Shown: positions 35,053-43,858, numbered from the stretch's first letter. The stretch: 64,000 nt of DNA from Propionibacteriaceae bacterium (GCA_009782785.1 WRIJ01000003.1:1-64000), one strand, 5' to 3'. Made by a program: numbers and translations. Notes: a model not told the origin generated them from the sequence alone.

Positions 35053-36675
35053 CTAGAGGCCGATTTTCATTGTCACCACTGGCGCGTCCGCGAGCGACAA
35101 TTGAAATTGCAGCCCATGGGTTTGGTCCTTGGGCACTTGATAGACGAAAGAACCCTCAGCGGAACCCCCTGATGGTAAATCAAGGACAATGAACGGATTG
35201 GTTGCACCATCAGAGTTCTTTGCTGCCACCATTCCAGGAACATCAGTGAAATATTGGGTGCCATCGGGGGCAACGAGGACGGAACGATTCGGTGCGTGGA
35301 CATAATCCTCATCACCGAAGAATTCAATCAACATCGGAACAACGACATACACATAGGATTCTTGTGGCTCGTTATTCCCCAACTGTGTGGTCACTGTTGC
35401 ATCCTGGGACACCGTAAAAGAAACCTCACCGTAGAAGCAGGGAAAACTTGCCTGTTGACCCACAGGGATGGGTGCTGAAAGGTCCGGAGAACCAGGAGCC
35501 GGGGCGGCAGTTTGGCCACTGCCTGGAGAAGCCTCAGGGCCGGGTTTCGCTAGTGTCTCACCTAACAGTGCCATGAGGACAATAGCGAGGACCGTCAGCA
35601 GTGCTACACCTGCGACAACACCAAGAACCAAGGGGACAGGTCTGCGTCCATGTTGGGGACGAATCGAGTGAGCAGGTCCAGCGCCGTGCTGGTCTGTTCC
35701 CGTGTCTGAGAGCTGTTCAGATGTCGCTTCAAGGTTCGATAATTCTGGGTCTAGTGGAGTGTCTTGTACGAGAGCGGAGCGTGGCTCTGGTTCGTGGTGA
35801 GTCGGCTCCTCTAGTTCGCGGTCAGCCAGCGTCTCAAGTGTGGGATAGGTGAATGATTCGAAGTGAAAATCCGACTCTGAGGTTTCATTCTCAAGAAGTG
35901 GATCAACACCTGTTTCTGCCTGGAGAAATTCTTCAGACTCGTGGCGCAATAGATCCTCAGGGGGTGGTTGACGATCAAAGCCCAGACTGGAATCGGTGGC
36001 AGCGTCCTGGTCAGGGGCAACGAGAGTGTCATGGGGAGTGCCCTGCGTGATGAATGAGTCTTGTCGTTCTGGTTCGAGGGAGACAGGCAGGTCATGGGGT
36101 GGTGAGGTTAGTGGGGTCAATGGTTCCTGCAGGAGCGCTAGGTCTTGCAGGAGCGCTGGGTCTTGCTGGAGCGCTGGAGCTTGAGTGAGTGGCAGTCCGC
36201 CAGCCGGTGGCAGGACAGTCACCATGGTGCTCGGATCAGGGGGAGGAAAATCAAGGTAGTCCACATCCACGGATGGCAGTTCGCTGTCGGAGGTGACCAT
36301 ATCCTCGGCATCGACAGGAATTCCACGTGGTTCTGGCATGTCCGTCATTGACGGCGTACTGCTGTGAGTGGCTAGACCACCTGGGGTTGGACCCATCGAC
36401 TCTGAACTGGCCAGCACAGTGCTTCTCTCGGCGAGGTTCCCCAGTGGGGGTGGTGGTGGCATCTCGGCATGGCGGTGTTCGATGGAATCATCCACCCAGT
36501 GATCTGAGTCCTCCTGTGCGGGCTCTTCGACCCATGGTGGAGTGGCAGCCGGTGGCTTGACGGGAATCGACTCAGCAGACCAGGGAAGAGCTGGTGTTGC
36601 AGGGTCAGTCGGGGGAAGAAACTCTGCTAATGGAGTTTCTTCTCCGTTCGGATTCTCACCGGTCATGTGCGCCAT
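35053..36675 (-). CDS. Membrane-anchored protein with long acidic N-terminus
   Basis: 540 residues. Residues 1-345 are Pro/Glu/Asp/Ser-rich and probably disordered, with a short tandem repeat (PALLQDLALLQEP near 173-185, encoded by about three 18-base direct repeats at 36130-36180). One membrane helix is at about 347-371. The C-terminal 150 residues form a beta-rich, DUF4352-like domain (ASFPCFYGEVSFTVSQD ... VVTMKIGL). The long charged segment would be cytoplasmic. The function is unknown. It converges on fadD with 34 bases between stops. Met4 is an alternative start. Confidence 0.72.
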   Translation of the reverse strand: MAHMTGENPNGEETPLAEFLPPTDPATPALPWSAESIPVKPPAATPPWVEEPAQEDSDHWVDDSIEHRHAEMPPPPPLGNLAERSTVLASSESMGPTPGGLATHSSTPSMTDMPEPRGIPVDAEDMVTSDSELPSVDVDYLDFPPPDPSTMVTVLPPAGGLPLTQAPALQQDPALLQDLALLQEPLTPLTSPPHDLPVSLEPERQDSFITQGTPHDTLVAPDQDAATDSSLGFDRQPPPEDLLRHESEEFLQAETGVDPLLENETSESDFHFESFTYPTLETLADRELEEPTHHEPEPRSALVQDTPLDPELSNLEATSEQLSDTGTDQHGAGPAHSIRPQHGRRPVPLVLGVVAGVALLTVLAIVLMALLGETLAKPGPEASPGSGQTAAPAPGSPDLSAPIPVGQQASFPCFYGEVSFTVSQDATVTTQLGNNEPQESYVYVVVPMLIEFFGDEDYVHAPNRSVLVAPDGTQYFTDVPGMVAAKNSDGATNPFIVLDLPSGGSAEGSFVYQVPKDQTHGLQFQLSLADAPVVTMKIGL

Positions 36676-36759
36676 AGGTTCTTCCTCAAGTCGTCATGAA
36701 CCATGATAGAGCCATCGGTCGACTCCCAGTGAATTTCCACTCGCATCATTCTGTACGTC

Positions 36760-36838
36760 GCACTTCCCCTTAGTCGTCGTTCTGCACGCCGCACATTCCC
36801 TTAGTCGTCATTCCGCACGCCACACATCCCCTCATCCC
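36760..36838. repeat. Degenerate 31-bp tandem repeats
   Basis: About two and a half copies of a unit like CCCTTAGTCGTCATTCYGCACGCC, ending in the first CCGTCATTCCGCGG of the larger array. Non-coding. Confidence 0.6.
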
Positions 36839-37671
36839 GTCATTCCGCGGAGCGAAGCGACTCGCGGAATCCAGGTAAACGATCAACCACAAAGACGAGT
36901 CTGGGGATCATCACCTGTCACCGACAATCACCACCCATGGTCAGTGTGATATCTGGACCCTGCGACTTCGCGCAGGGTGACGGTCAGGGGGGAAGTTGGC
37001 CGCAACTGTCTTGGGACGACCATGTACAGACGTTGCGTTGTGGCTCATTGTGCAAACCTCACCGGATCAGTACACGGAGTAAAGCAATCAGTGCACAAGC
37101 AGTCACTACGCGGCGTTTCTCGACACTCACCATCAAGCAGTAGCGGTCAATAGACGACCCGGAACGCTCATTCCGCAGAGGACCCTCATCCCGTCATTCC
37201 GCGGAGCGAAGCGACTCGCGGAATCCAGGTAAACGATCAGCCCTGAAGAAGAGTCTGATGGCAATGACTAACCACCGACAGTCACCACCATGGTTGGTGT
37301 GATATCTGGACCCTGCGACTTCGCGCAGGGTGACGGTCAGGGGGGAAGTTGGCCGCAACTGTCTTGGGACGACCATGTACAGACGTTGCGTTGTGGCTCA
37401 TTGTGCAAACCTCACCGGATCAGTACACGGAGTAAAGCAATCAGTGCACAAGCAGTCACTACGCGGCGTTTCTCGACACTCACCATCAAGCAGTAGCGGT
37501 CAATAGACGACCCGGAACGCTCATTCCGCAGAGGACCCTCATCCCGTCATTCCGCGGAGCGAAGCGACTCGCGGAATCCAGGTAAACGATCAGCCCTGAA
37601 GAAGAGTCTGATGGCAATGACTAACCACCGACAGTCACCACCATGGTTGGTGTGATATCTGGACCCTGCGA
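36831..37671. repeat. 353-bp tandem repeat, two full copies and part of a third
   Basis: Copies begin near 36831, 37185 and 37538 at the word TCATCCCGTCATTCCGCGG, with a period of 353-354. Copies two and three are nearly identical; copy one differs after AACGATCA. Each full copy holds two palindromes: ATTCCGCG...CGCGGAAT and CCCTGCG-ACTT-CGCGCAGGG. Two identical 68-codon frames in it are products of the repeat, not genes. Together with its flanks this fills the 1.25 kb between the gene at 35053-36675 and the LacI-type regulator. Confidence 0.92.
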
Positions 37672-37790
37672 GTCGCGGAGCCTATGCTGCGGAGCCCGCT
37701 AGGGCGACTCGCAGCGCTCCGCAGGGTGACGTCGTCCTTACGCTTTGCGCGCAATGTGACGTCGTCGTGACGCTTTGGGTCAGTATGACT
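37671..37790. repeat. Palindromic arm and short direct repeats before lacI-type gene
   Basis: 37671-37730 carries the GC-rich arm GAGTCGCGGAGCC...GGCTC variant ending CGCAGGGTGAC, as at 30550 and 47888. Next come two copies of a 31-base unit beginning GTGACGTCGTC (about 37726 and 37756), followed by ACGCTTTG. Non-coding. Confidence 0.7.
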
Positions 37791-37817
37791 AAAGAAACAA
37801 TGATTCTCATGTTTTTG

Positions 37818-37866
37818 GTCAATCGTTTGACTCAATCCATTGTGTGGGGTGTACGCTCGGGTACAC
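37818..37866 (+). promoter_or_regulatory. Two palindromes, candidate promoter/operators of the LacI-type gene
   Basis: GTCAA-TCGT-TTGAC (37818-37831) is a CpG-centred palindrome of the kind bound by LacI proteins. GTGTAC-GCTCGG-GTACAC (37849-37866) is a perfect six-base inverted repeat. TTGACT at 37827 could be a -35 box. Both lie 60 to 105 bases before the regulator's ATG, so autoregulation is plausible. Confidence 0.5.
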
Positions 37867-37923
37867 TCGTACTACACTGTCACTAATATTCTCTCTTTAT
37901 TGAATCAAACAAGAAAGGATGCC

Positions 37924-38997
37924 ATGCCTATCCGTGTCAGTCAGCGCCCCACGCAACGACAGATCGCTGCCCAAGTCGGAGTCAGCGTGACAACCGTGTC
38001 CAGAATCCTCAATCCGGACGAACCCCATCCCGAGCGATGGGCCTCACAAGAAACCATCGAATCAATCCGAAAAGCTGCCCACACTTTGGGTTATCGTCGC
38101 AACTCCCTGGCCGTATCCCTGCGCACCTCCCGCTCCCAAACAGTTGGTGTCTTCCTGCCCTCCATCGGGGACTACACCCTGGCGGCCATCTTCGCTGGGA
38201 TAGACGAAGTTGCCCGCGAGTACGGAATCATGGCGCTCACCGCTTCCACCCTTGATGCTCCCGGATTACGCTCCGATCGTACCTTGAAAATGCTCGACCA
38301 CCTCGTCGATGGAATCATTTTTGCTGATGCTCATCTCGGTGAACAATACCTCTCTGGTGCTGAAGCCCAACGGGTCCCCCTCGTCTTGGTCCATCGCCGC
38401 CATGAGGAACACGTGTCCGTCACTGCAGACGATGTTGCCGCTGGACGTTTAGCCGCAGAACACCTCATCAGCTTGGGGCGTACACGCCTAGCAGTCATCG
38501 TTGGTCGGCGATTCATGTCCACTGGTGTCGATAGAGCCACCGGTTTCATCCAAGCAGCTGAGGAAGCCGGGCTTGAAAAACCAGTGGTCTATGATCACGG
38601 ATTCACTGTTCAAGCCGGACGCGATGCAGCCCTCGCCATGCTCGGAAGAGACAACGTACCCGATGGCCTCTTCGGCATGCACGATCTGTGCACTCTCGGG
38701 GCGACCTCTGTGCTGCGCCAACACGGCTATGCCACTGGCGAAGACATTGCTGCCGTGGGATCCTACGACTCCCCGGTCGCTTGGGCCTGCGATCTGACCT
38801 CCATAGGAATGGGTTTGCATAACATGGGCCGCAGGAGCTTAGAACTGCTCTTGGATCGCTTGGGTGGCAAAGAGATTACTTCTGAGACCCTGCCGGTGAG
38901 CTTGACCGTACGCGCATCCTCAGACCCTTCCCTGCCGCGTGGTGATCTTACTTGGGGTACGATCCCAGGGGCCACCAACGGAACAAACCACAACTAA
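37924..38997 (+). CDS. LacI family transcriptional regulator
   Basis: 357 residues. The DNA-binding helix-turn-helix is at the N-terminus (RQIAAQVGVSVTTVSRILN) with a hinge helix at about 50-62. The periplasmic-binding-like effector domain follows (QTVGVFLPSIGDYTLAAIF, DDVAAGRLAAEHLISLGR, DGLFGMHDLCTLGA, AVGSYDSPVAW). GAAAGGA six bases upstream supports the ATG at 37924; 28 upstream codons are open but unlikely. No sugar operon is adjacent, so the target and effector are unknown. The hinge and HTH are intact. Confidence 0.9.
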   Translation: MPIRVSQRPTQRQIAAQVGVSVTTVSRILNPDEPHPERWASQETIESIRKAAHTLGYRRNSLAVSLRTSRSQTVGVFLPSIGDYTLAAIFAGIDEVAREYGIMALTASTLDAPGLRSDRTLKMLDHLVDGIIFADAHLGEQYLSGAEAQRVPLVLVHRRHEEHVSVTADDVAAGRLAAEHLISLGRTRLAVIVGRRFMSTGVDRATGFIQAAEEAGLEKPVVYDHGFTVQAGRDAALAMLGRDNVPDGLFGMHDLCTLGATSVLRQHGYATGEDIAAVGSYDSPVAWACDLTSIGMGLHNMGRRSLELLLDRLGGKEITSETLPVSLTVRASSDPSLPRGDLTWGTIPGATNGTNHN

Positions 38998-39006
38998 GTG
39001 GCCCTA

Positions 39007-39378
39007 TCACAGGTAGAGCCCCGCTTTCTCCTCATCGAGGCGCGTCGTCGCCACGGCATGGATGTCACGCTCGCGCAGAAGGATGTACACCTCAGCTCGT
39101 ACCTCCACTTCAGCAACATCCTCAGGATTGAACAGTACGCGGTCGCCCACTTTGACACTACGCACATTCGGCCCAATGGATACCACTGTTGCCCAATCGA
39201 GGCGGTGCCCAATCTTGACTGTAGCCGGGATGAGAATTCCCCCACCTGAACGACGCTCCCCTTCACTCTCACCAGAAACCAGAACGCGATCATGGAGCAT
39301 GTGAATCGGGAGAGGTTCGCTCGGTGCGCTCTTGGTGGTCTTCCTTGGCGAGGGGTTGGTCGATGATTGTGTCGGCAC
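39007..39378 (-). CDS. GroES-like (Cpn10 family) protein
   Basis: 123 residues. Residues 25-123 form a Cpn10-type beta barrel: MLHDRVLVSG, GERRSGGGILIPATVKIG (mobile-loop position), VGDRVLFNPEDVAEVEV. The C-terminal RERDIHAVATTR...GLYL is not typical of canonical GroES but occurs in a related actinobacterial group. It is not next to groEL, and an N-terminal Ser/Pro/Lys tail of 25 residues is extra. A co-chaperone role is uncertain. Three bases separate it from the DUF3618 gene upstream. Confidence 0.8.
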   Translation of the reverse strand: MPTQSSTNPSPRKTTKSAPSEPLPIHMLHDRVLVSGESEGERRSGGGILIPATVKIGHRLDWATVVSIGPNVRSVKVGDRVLFNPEDVAEVEVRAEVYILLRERDIHAVATTRLDEEKAGLYL

Positions 39379-39381
39379 AGG

Positions 39382-39684
39382 TTACTTCTTCCGGGTGAGA
39401 GCGTACGTGACCACCGCACCCACCACGACAGCAGCTGCTACTGGAACAGGTTTCCACCCAGACTCATCTTTGAAGAAACTAAGCATAAAACGCCCAGTGT
39501 CTTTGGCCCGAGTCTGTACGTCCTCAATCCCGCGTCTCACACGGCGGGTATGTTCGGTGACCATGCGATGACGCACAGCCCTAGGGTGAACCTCGCTCAC
39601 GAGTCGTGACAGGTTCTCACTGAGGCGTTGGCGAGCCAAAGCTAGGTCTTGTTCGATAGTTTCGACGCTACGCTTGTCAGCCAT
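39382..39684 (-). CDS. DUF3618 family membrane protein
   Basis: 100 residues. The N-terminal SVETIEQDLALARQRLSENL is the DUF3618 signature, a helical stretch. A single hydrophobic helix near the C-terminus (VPVAAAVVVGAVVTYAL) is followed by TRKK. The function is unknown; in other actinobacteria it also sits beside a peroxiredoxin and the GroES-like gene, as here. It is divergent from the peroxiredoxin gene. Confidence 0.85.
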   Translation of the reverse strand: MADKRSVETIEQDLALARQRLSENLSRLVSEVHPRAVRHRMVTEHTRRVRRGIEDVQTRAKDTGRFMLSFFKDESGWKPVPVAAAVVVGAVVTYALTRKK

Positions 39685-39743
39685 GCTCTCTCTCCTCGGG
39701 ACATCACAGCAGAATATCTCTTGGTGTGGACTACTATCGTACT

Positions 39744-40226
39744 ATGACTGAATTGGCACAAGGTGCGCAAGCACCCGATTTCCACTTAATGGATTCTCAA
39801 GAGAACTGGGTTTCACTCAAAGACTATGCCGGGGGCAAGGTCATTGTGTACTTCTATCCGAAGGCTATGACACCTGGTTGCACGATCCAAGCCGTTGACT
39901 TCTCTGCAGCATTGAAAGACTATGCGAAAGCCGGGTACTCCATCGTGGGTATCTCACCGGACAAACCCGCATCGTTGAGCAAGTTCATCGACCGAAACGA
40001 CTTGTCTATCACCCTCCTGTCGGATCCGGACATGACAGCAATCAACGCGTACGGCGCCTATGGCGACAAGACCCTGTGGGGAAAGGTCATCTCCGGAATG
40101 ATCCGCTCAACCTTCGTCGTTGAAGTGGACTCTGATGGCAAAGGTACGATACTCGATGCGGAATATGGGGTACGTGCCACCGGTCACGTGGAGCGTTTAA
40201 GCAAACACCTCGGAATCACTTCCTAA
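39744..40226 (+). CDS. bcp: Peroxiredoxin, BCP/PrxQ type
   Basis: 160 residues from MTELAQGAQAPDF. It reduces peroxides through a peroxidatic Cys in AMTPGCTIQAVDFSA. The resolving Cys five residues later, present in classic BCP (PGCTxEACDF), is replaced by Val, so this looks like a one-Cys form that needs an outside thiol. No ribosome-binding site is seen; TACTAT 16 to 11 bases upstream suggests a near-leaderless transcript. The gene is divergent from the DUF3618 gene. Confidence 0.9.
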   Translation: MTELAQGAQAPDFHLMDSQENWVSLKDYAGGKVIVYFYPKAMTPGCTIQAVDFSAALKDYAKAGYSIVGISPDKPASLSKFIDRNDLSITLLSDPDMTAINAYGAYGDKTLWGKVISGMIRSTFVVEVDSDGKGTILDAEYGVRATGHVERLSKHLGITS

Positions 40227-40273
40227 ACCACACTGCGGGCGTGCAACATCATCGTCGTCACGACAATGGATTG

Positions 40274-40355
40274 TGCAGGAGAAGAGATTTGAACTCTCAC
40301 GCCCGAAGGCACAGGAACCTAAATCCTGCGTGTCTACCAGTTCCACCACACCTGC
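40274..40355 (-). tRNA. tRNA-Leu (UAG)
   Basis: Complete class II cloverleaf on the minus strand. The anticodon stem CAGGA/TCCTG encloses loop TTTAGGT with anticodon TAG, reading CTA codons. The variable arm is GTGCCTTCGGGCGTG and the T-arm GAGAG-TTCAAAT-CTCTT. The acceptor arms GCAGGTG and CTCCTGC leave a U-U mismatch at position 6-67. CCA is not encoded. Confidence 0.94.
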
Positions 40356-40439
40356 AAAGTCACCATTCTACCAGCGTGTGAAACGTGGTGGGATGCAGAG
40401 CCCACTGTCGACAGACTCCACAACCGTGGATAACCTAGT

Positions 40440-40472
40440 ATCTGGATTCTGCGAGTCGCTTCGCTCCGCAGA
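40440..40472. repeat. Short palindromic repeat core
   Basis: GGATTCTGCGAG-TCGCTT-CGCTCCGCAGAA, a compact member of the intergenic palindrome family, directly before the 25-base tandem repeats. Confidence 0.7.
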
Positions 40473-40580
40473 ACGACAGGGAAGCGAGTCTCACAGCATG
40501 ACAGGGAAACGGGTCCCACAGCACGACAGGGAAACGGGTCCCACAGCACGACAGGGAAACGGGTCCCACAGCACGACAAG
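40473..40580. repeat. 25-bp tandem repeat, four copies plus part
   Basis: Units start at 40473, 40498, 40523 and 40548 with a partial one at 40573. The consensus is ACGACAGGGAAACGGGTCC then CACAGC. The last two are identical and the first is the most diverged. There are no unique spacers, so it is not CRISPR. It fills the space between tRNA-Leu and the dinB stop. Confidence 0.93.
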
Positions 40581-40585
40581 AGAAA

Positions 40586-41956
40586 CTACAGTGGCTGTAA
40601 GCTCCACCCTGGACCAGACTGTGTGTCGTCATCATCAACCGGGAGTTGAACAGGGGTAGCGTGCAGTGCAGGATCATCCAGTGCTAGCGTCTTGATTGGC
40701 CCTGGACCAGTGTGAGCCGTTTCAAACCGGATCGTCACCAACCCCAAACCTGAGCCCCACACCCAACCAGGCCCGTACTCGTCATGGGTCACATCATCAC
40801 CAGGATGATACCCGCCAGCCAAGTAGCGTACGGGAGCATTCGGCCATTCAATTTCCACCTCATCTTTGTGGGTCGCAGACATATCGAAAAGTGTGTCTTG
40901 GGCCTGCGTCGTGAACCCCGAAACCCCCACTCCTGCGAGACGTATCCCTGCCACAAGAAGATGCTTCTGCTCCTCCAATAGTGCCAGCCCAACGTGAACG
41001 ATGGTCTCATGAGAGTCAGCCGCACCCACCAAAGTACGCGATCTGGAGTGGGTGACATAGTCTGGAGTTTTCAGTTTTAGGGTGATCGTACGAGCAAAGA
41101 AACCCGCCTTTCGCAACCTCTTAGCCACCAGAACCCCATCGCGAGCAACAATCAAGCGAAGCTGTTCAATGTCAAACAGATCAGTGTCAAAGGTGTCCTC
41201 GGTAGAAATCGACTTCACCTCACGGGAACTGGACACTGTTCGATCATCGTGAGCGTACGCCAGACCCATGAGCCACTTCGTATGTGCCGATCCCAGTTCA
41301 CGACTCAACTCCTTGTCGGTTGCGTGACGCAGATCCTCGACCGTATGTACCCCCAATTTGGCGAGACGTTCCTGCGTCGCTGGGCCCACTCCTGGCAGCG
41401 CGCGTACATTCATGAACCTGATGTGATCCGCTTCTGCCCCTGGGGATATCACCACCAACCCATCAGGTTTCCCCTCTTCTGAAGCCAATTTGGCCATGAA
41501 TTTGCTCGATGCGATCCCCACCGAAGCCGTGAGACCACCAGTCACCTCAGTCACTTTCTTGCGTACCTGCGACCCTAGAGTAGTCAGAGCTTCACTACAA
41601 AAATCCACCACCCCACCGGCCTCCAAATCGACGAAAGCCTCATCAAGACTCAACGGCTCCACCACTGGAGAAATCGTGTTCAGGACATCCATGACCTGTC
41701 GGGAAGCAATGCGGTAAGCATTGAACCGTCCCGAGAGATAGGCCGCATGGGGGCATAAAACTCGGGCTTCATGGGTGGGCATGGCCGATCGTACCCCAAA
41801 GCGGCGAGCCTCATAGGAACAGGTTGACACTACTCCCCGTGGACCCACACCACCGACGACCACAGGTTTTCCCCGCAAACTCGGTTTATCCCTCTGTTCA
41901 ACGCTAGCGAAGAAAGCATCAAGATCAAGATGCATGATGGAGGATTCAACACGCAT
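40586..41956 (-). CDS. dinB: DNA polymerase IV (Y family)
   Basis: 456 residues. It performs translesion synthesis. The catalytic Asp residues are in MHLDLDAFFASVEQ and LSLDEAFVDLE, helix-hairpin-helix in LPGVGPATQERLAKLG, and the little-finger domain follows. QAQDTLFDM near residue 345 is a probable beta-clamp-binding motif. A C-terminal extension of about 100 residues (VEIEWPNAPVRYLAGGYHPG...) goes beyond the E. coli enzyme. It overlaps folA by 11 bases, so the pair is co-transcribed. Confidence 0.94.
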   Translation of the reverse strand: MRVESSIMHLDLDAFFASVEQRDKPSLRGKPVVVGGVGPRGVVSTCSYEARRFGVRSAMPTHEARVLCPHAAYLSGRFNAYRIASRQVMDVLNTISPVVEPLSLDEAFVDLEAGGVVDFCSEALTTLGSQVRKKVTEVTGGLTASVGIASSKFMAKLASEEGKPDGLVVISPGAEADHIRFMNVRALPGVGPATQERLAKLGVHTVEDLRHATDKELSRELGSAHTKWLMGLAYAHDDRTVSSSREVKSISTEDTFDTDLFDIEQLRLIVARDGVLVAKRLRKAGFFARTITLKLKTPDYVTHSRSRTLVGAADSHETIVHVGLALLEEQKHLLVAGIRLAGVGVSGFTTQAQDTLFDMSATHKDEVEIEWPNAPVRYLAGGYHPGDDVTHDEYGPGWVWGSGLGLVTIRFETAHTGPGPIKTLALDDPALHATPVQLPVDDDDTQSGPGWSLQPL

Positions 41957-42524
41957 AGTGTGGGGGTCTCGAGATCAGGGTTTCTAGGGCTGCCACAGCT
42001 TGGCCATCACGACGAACATAGGTGACGAAATCGAAATCCTCACGCGGTTCTCGACTGGTTTCGCGCCACTGTTGAGATTCGACCACGGGAAAGGTCACCG
42101 TACCGCGCGGAGCGTGATGGACCTCAGTGAGATCAAGGTGGGTGGTATAGGGCCACATCAGCTGGTAAATCTCTCCCCCACCAATCGACCACCATGGAGC
42201 ATCGCTGTGGTGGCTCAGGGCCGTACCAACCTCTTGAAGGGTGTGTACGACCTCGACCATGTCATCGCAGTACGGATCACCATCAACACCAGGGGGTACC
42301 CAGGTCTTGTCTCTGGTCAACACGATGGAGGTACGCCCTGGCAAAGCGCCACCGAGAGAATCGAACGTACGCCTGCCCATGACGAGTACCCCACCCATGG
42401 TGACCTGTTTGAATCGGTCGAAATCTTCTGGATAATTCCATGGGAGCCGGTATCCGTCACCAATGACACGGTTGGACCCCACAGCCGCAATCGCGGTCAA
42501 TGCGGGATGCTGGCTGACTTCCAT
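41946..42524 (-). CDS. folA: Dihydrofolate reductase
   Basis: 192 residues. It reduces dihydrofolate with NADPH. AIAAVGSNRVIGDGYRLPW is the N-terminal signature, PEDFDRFKQVT carries the acidic active-site position, and VLVMGRRTFDSLG and WSIGGGEIYQ bind NADPH. About 30 residues longer than E. coli FolA, with most of the extra at the C-terminus. No thymidylate synthase gene is adjacent; dinB follows instead. Confidence 0.93.
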   Translation of the reverse strand: MEVSQHPALTAIAAVGSNRVIGDGYRLPWNYPEDFDRFKQVTMGGVLVMGRRTFDSLGGALPGRTSIVLTRDKTWVPPGVDGDPYCDDMVEVVHTLQEVGTALSHHSDAPWWSIGGGEIYQLMWPYTTHLDLTEVHHAPRGTVTFPVVESQQWRETSREPREDFDFVTYVRRDGQAVAALETLISRPPHYAC

Positions 42525-42542
42525 GGTTCAACGGTACCAGCG

Positions 42543-43139
42543 TCAGTCCTTCAAAGCTTTGAGGTAAGGAATCATGGCGCGAAGCGCTCTCCCCCGGTGA
42601 CTGAGGGCGTCTTTTTCTTCCGCGCTCATTTCAGCAGTAGTACGAGTTTCACCGACAGGTACGAAAATGGGGTCATACCCAAACCCAGAACTCCCTCGAG
42701 GCGACGACGCCAAAGTCCCCTCCACGACACCACGGACCACCTGCTCACCTTCAGCCCACACCAAAGCCATGGCACACACGAAACGAGCAGTACGCGCAGC
42801 TGGTTCCACATCATCGATCTGGCGAATCAACAAAGCCAGGTTCTCACCATCCCCAGCCCCAAGACCAGCCCAACGCGCCGAGCGTACTCCTGGCATCCGG
42901 TTCAAAACATCCACTTCGATACCAGAGTCGTCTCCGAGAGTGGGCATCCCTGATTGGGCAAAACCTTCACGGGCTTTGATCAGCGCATTATCTTCAAAAG
43001 TTTCCCCATCTTCTCTAGGTTCAGGATAAGGATCGATATCGGCCAACCCTATGACAGAGATATCCACGCCACTGGCATCAATGATTCGGCGCAACTCAGT
43101 AATCTTGTGGGCAGAGCTTGTCGCGAGAAGGATTTTCAT
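42543..43139 (-). CDS. rdgB: XTP/dITP pyrophosphatase
   Basis: 198 residues from [16 protein letters not shown]. It hydrolyses non-canonical purine nucleoside triphosphates. [24 protein letters not shown] and [10 protein letters not shown] are the Ham1/RdgB motifs with substrate-binding Ser, Asp and Lys. The ATG overlaps the rph stop by four bases; the frame's 15 upstream codons are excluded. The order murI-rph-rdgB is conserved in actinobacteria. Confidence 0.95.
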   Translation of the reverse strand: MKILLATSSAHKITELRRIIDASGVDISVIGLADIDPYPEPREDGETFEDNALIKAREGFAQSGMPTLGDDSGIEVDVLNRMPGVRSARWAGLGAGDGENLALLIRQIDDVEPAARTARFVCAMALVWAEGEQVVRGVVEGTLASSPRGSSGFGYDPIFVPVGETRTTAEMSAEEKDALSHRGRALRAMIPYLKALKD

Positions 43140-43858
43140 CCTTGCTCCAGCGCATCTTGTTGGATGTGAGACAAATCCGCACACCCTTTGAGTCCAAGAT
43201 CAAGCATGGAATCGAGTTCAGTCCTCGAAAACGGATCCCCTTCTGCCGTACCTTGGACTTCGATGAGTCTTCCATCACCTGTAGCGACAATGTTGAGATC
43301 CACTTGAGCGCGGGAGTCTTCTTCATAGGGGAGGTCCAGTTTCAGTTCGCCATCAATGATTCCTACCGACACTGCGGCCACTGACCCGGTGAGAGGTTCG
43401 CCGACGAGCAGGCCCTGTTCGCGTAGCCACGACACTGCATCCACTAATGCCACATAAGCTCCAGTGATCGAAGCAGTACGCGTACCTCCGTCAGCCTGCA
43501 AAACATCGCAGTCTATCTGGATCGTGTTCTCGCCCAGGGCTCGATAGTCGATGACTGCTCGCAAGGATCGCCCTACGAGGCGCGAGATTTCATGGGTGCG
43601 ACCACCAATTTTCCCCCGGATCGATTCTCGGTCATTGCGGGTCTGCGTCGAGCGAGGCAACATCGCATATTCTGCCGTGACCCATCCGAGCCCCGAATCT
43701 TTCCGCCAGCGTGGCACACCAGCAGTGACTGATGCGGCCACGAGTACCTTGGTTTTCCCGAATTCTATGAGTACGGATCCTTCAGCGGTGTCCAACCAAT
43801 TCCGGGTGATTCTCACCTCGCGGAGTTGATTGTTGGTTCTTCCATCTGCTCTAGTCAT
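43136..43858 (-). CDS. rph: Ribonuclease PH
   Basis: 240 residues. RNase PH trims the 3' ends of tRNA precursors using phosphate. [38 protein letters not shown] and [21 protein letters not shown] are family signatures including the phosphate-binding GGTRT. Full length and no missing residues. It overlaps murI upstream by eight bases and rdgB downstream by four. Confidence 0.96.
   Translation of the reverse strand: MTRADGRTNNQLREVRITRNWLDTAEGSVLIEFGKTKVLVAASVTAGVPRWRKDSGLGWVTAEYAMLPRSTQTRNDRESIRGKIGGRTHEISRLVGRSLRAVIDYRALGENTIQIDCDVLQADGGTRTASITGAYVALVDAVSWLREQGLLVGEPLTGSVAAVSVGIIDGELKLDLPYEEDSRAQVDLNIVATGDGRLIEVQGTAEGDPFSRTELDSMLDLGLKGCADLSHIQQDALEQG

Noticed and set aside
36937-37496. Two identical 68-codon frames
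   Set aside because: They are the same sequence in two copies of the 353-base repeat; no ribosome-binding site or domain.
40473-40580. Possible CRISPR array
   Set aside because: Units are directly contiguous with no unique spacers and no cas gene is present.
42000-42953. Plus-strand open frame of 317 codons
   Set aside because: It is antisense to folA and rdgB, both clearly recognised, and its product shows no family features.
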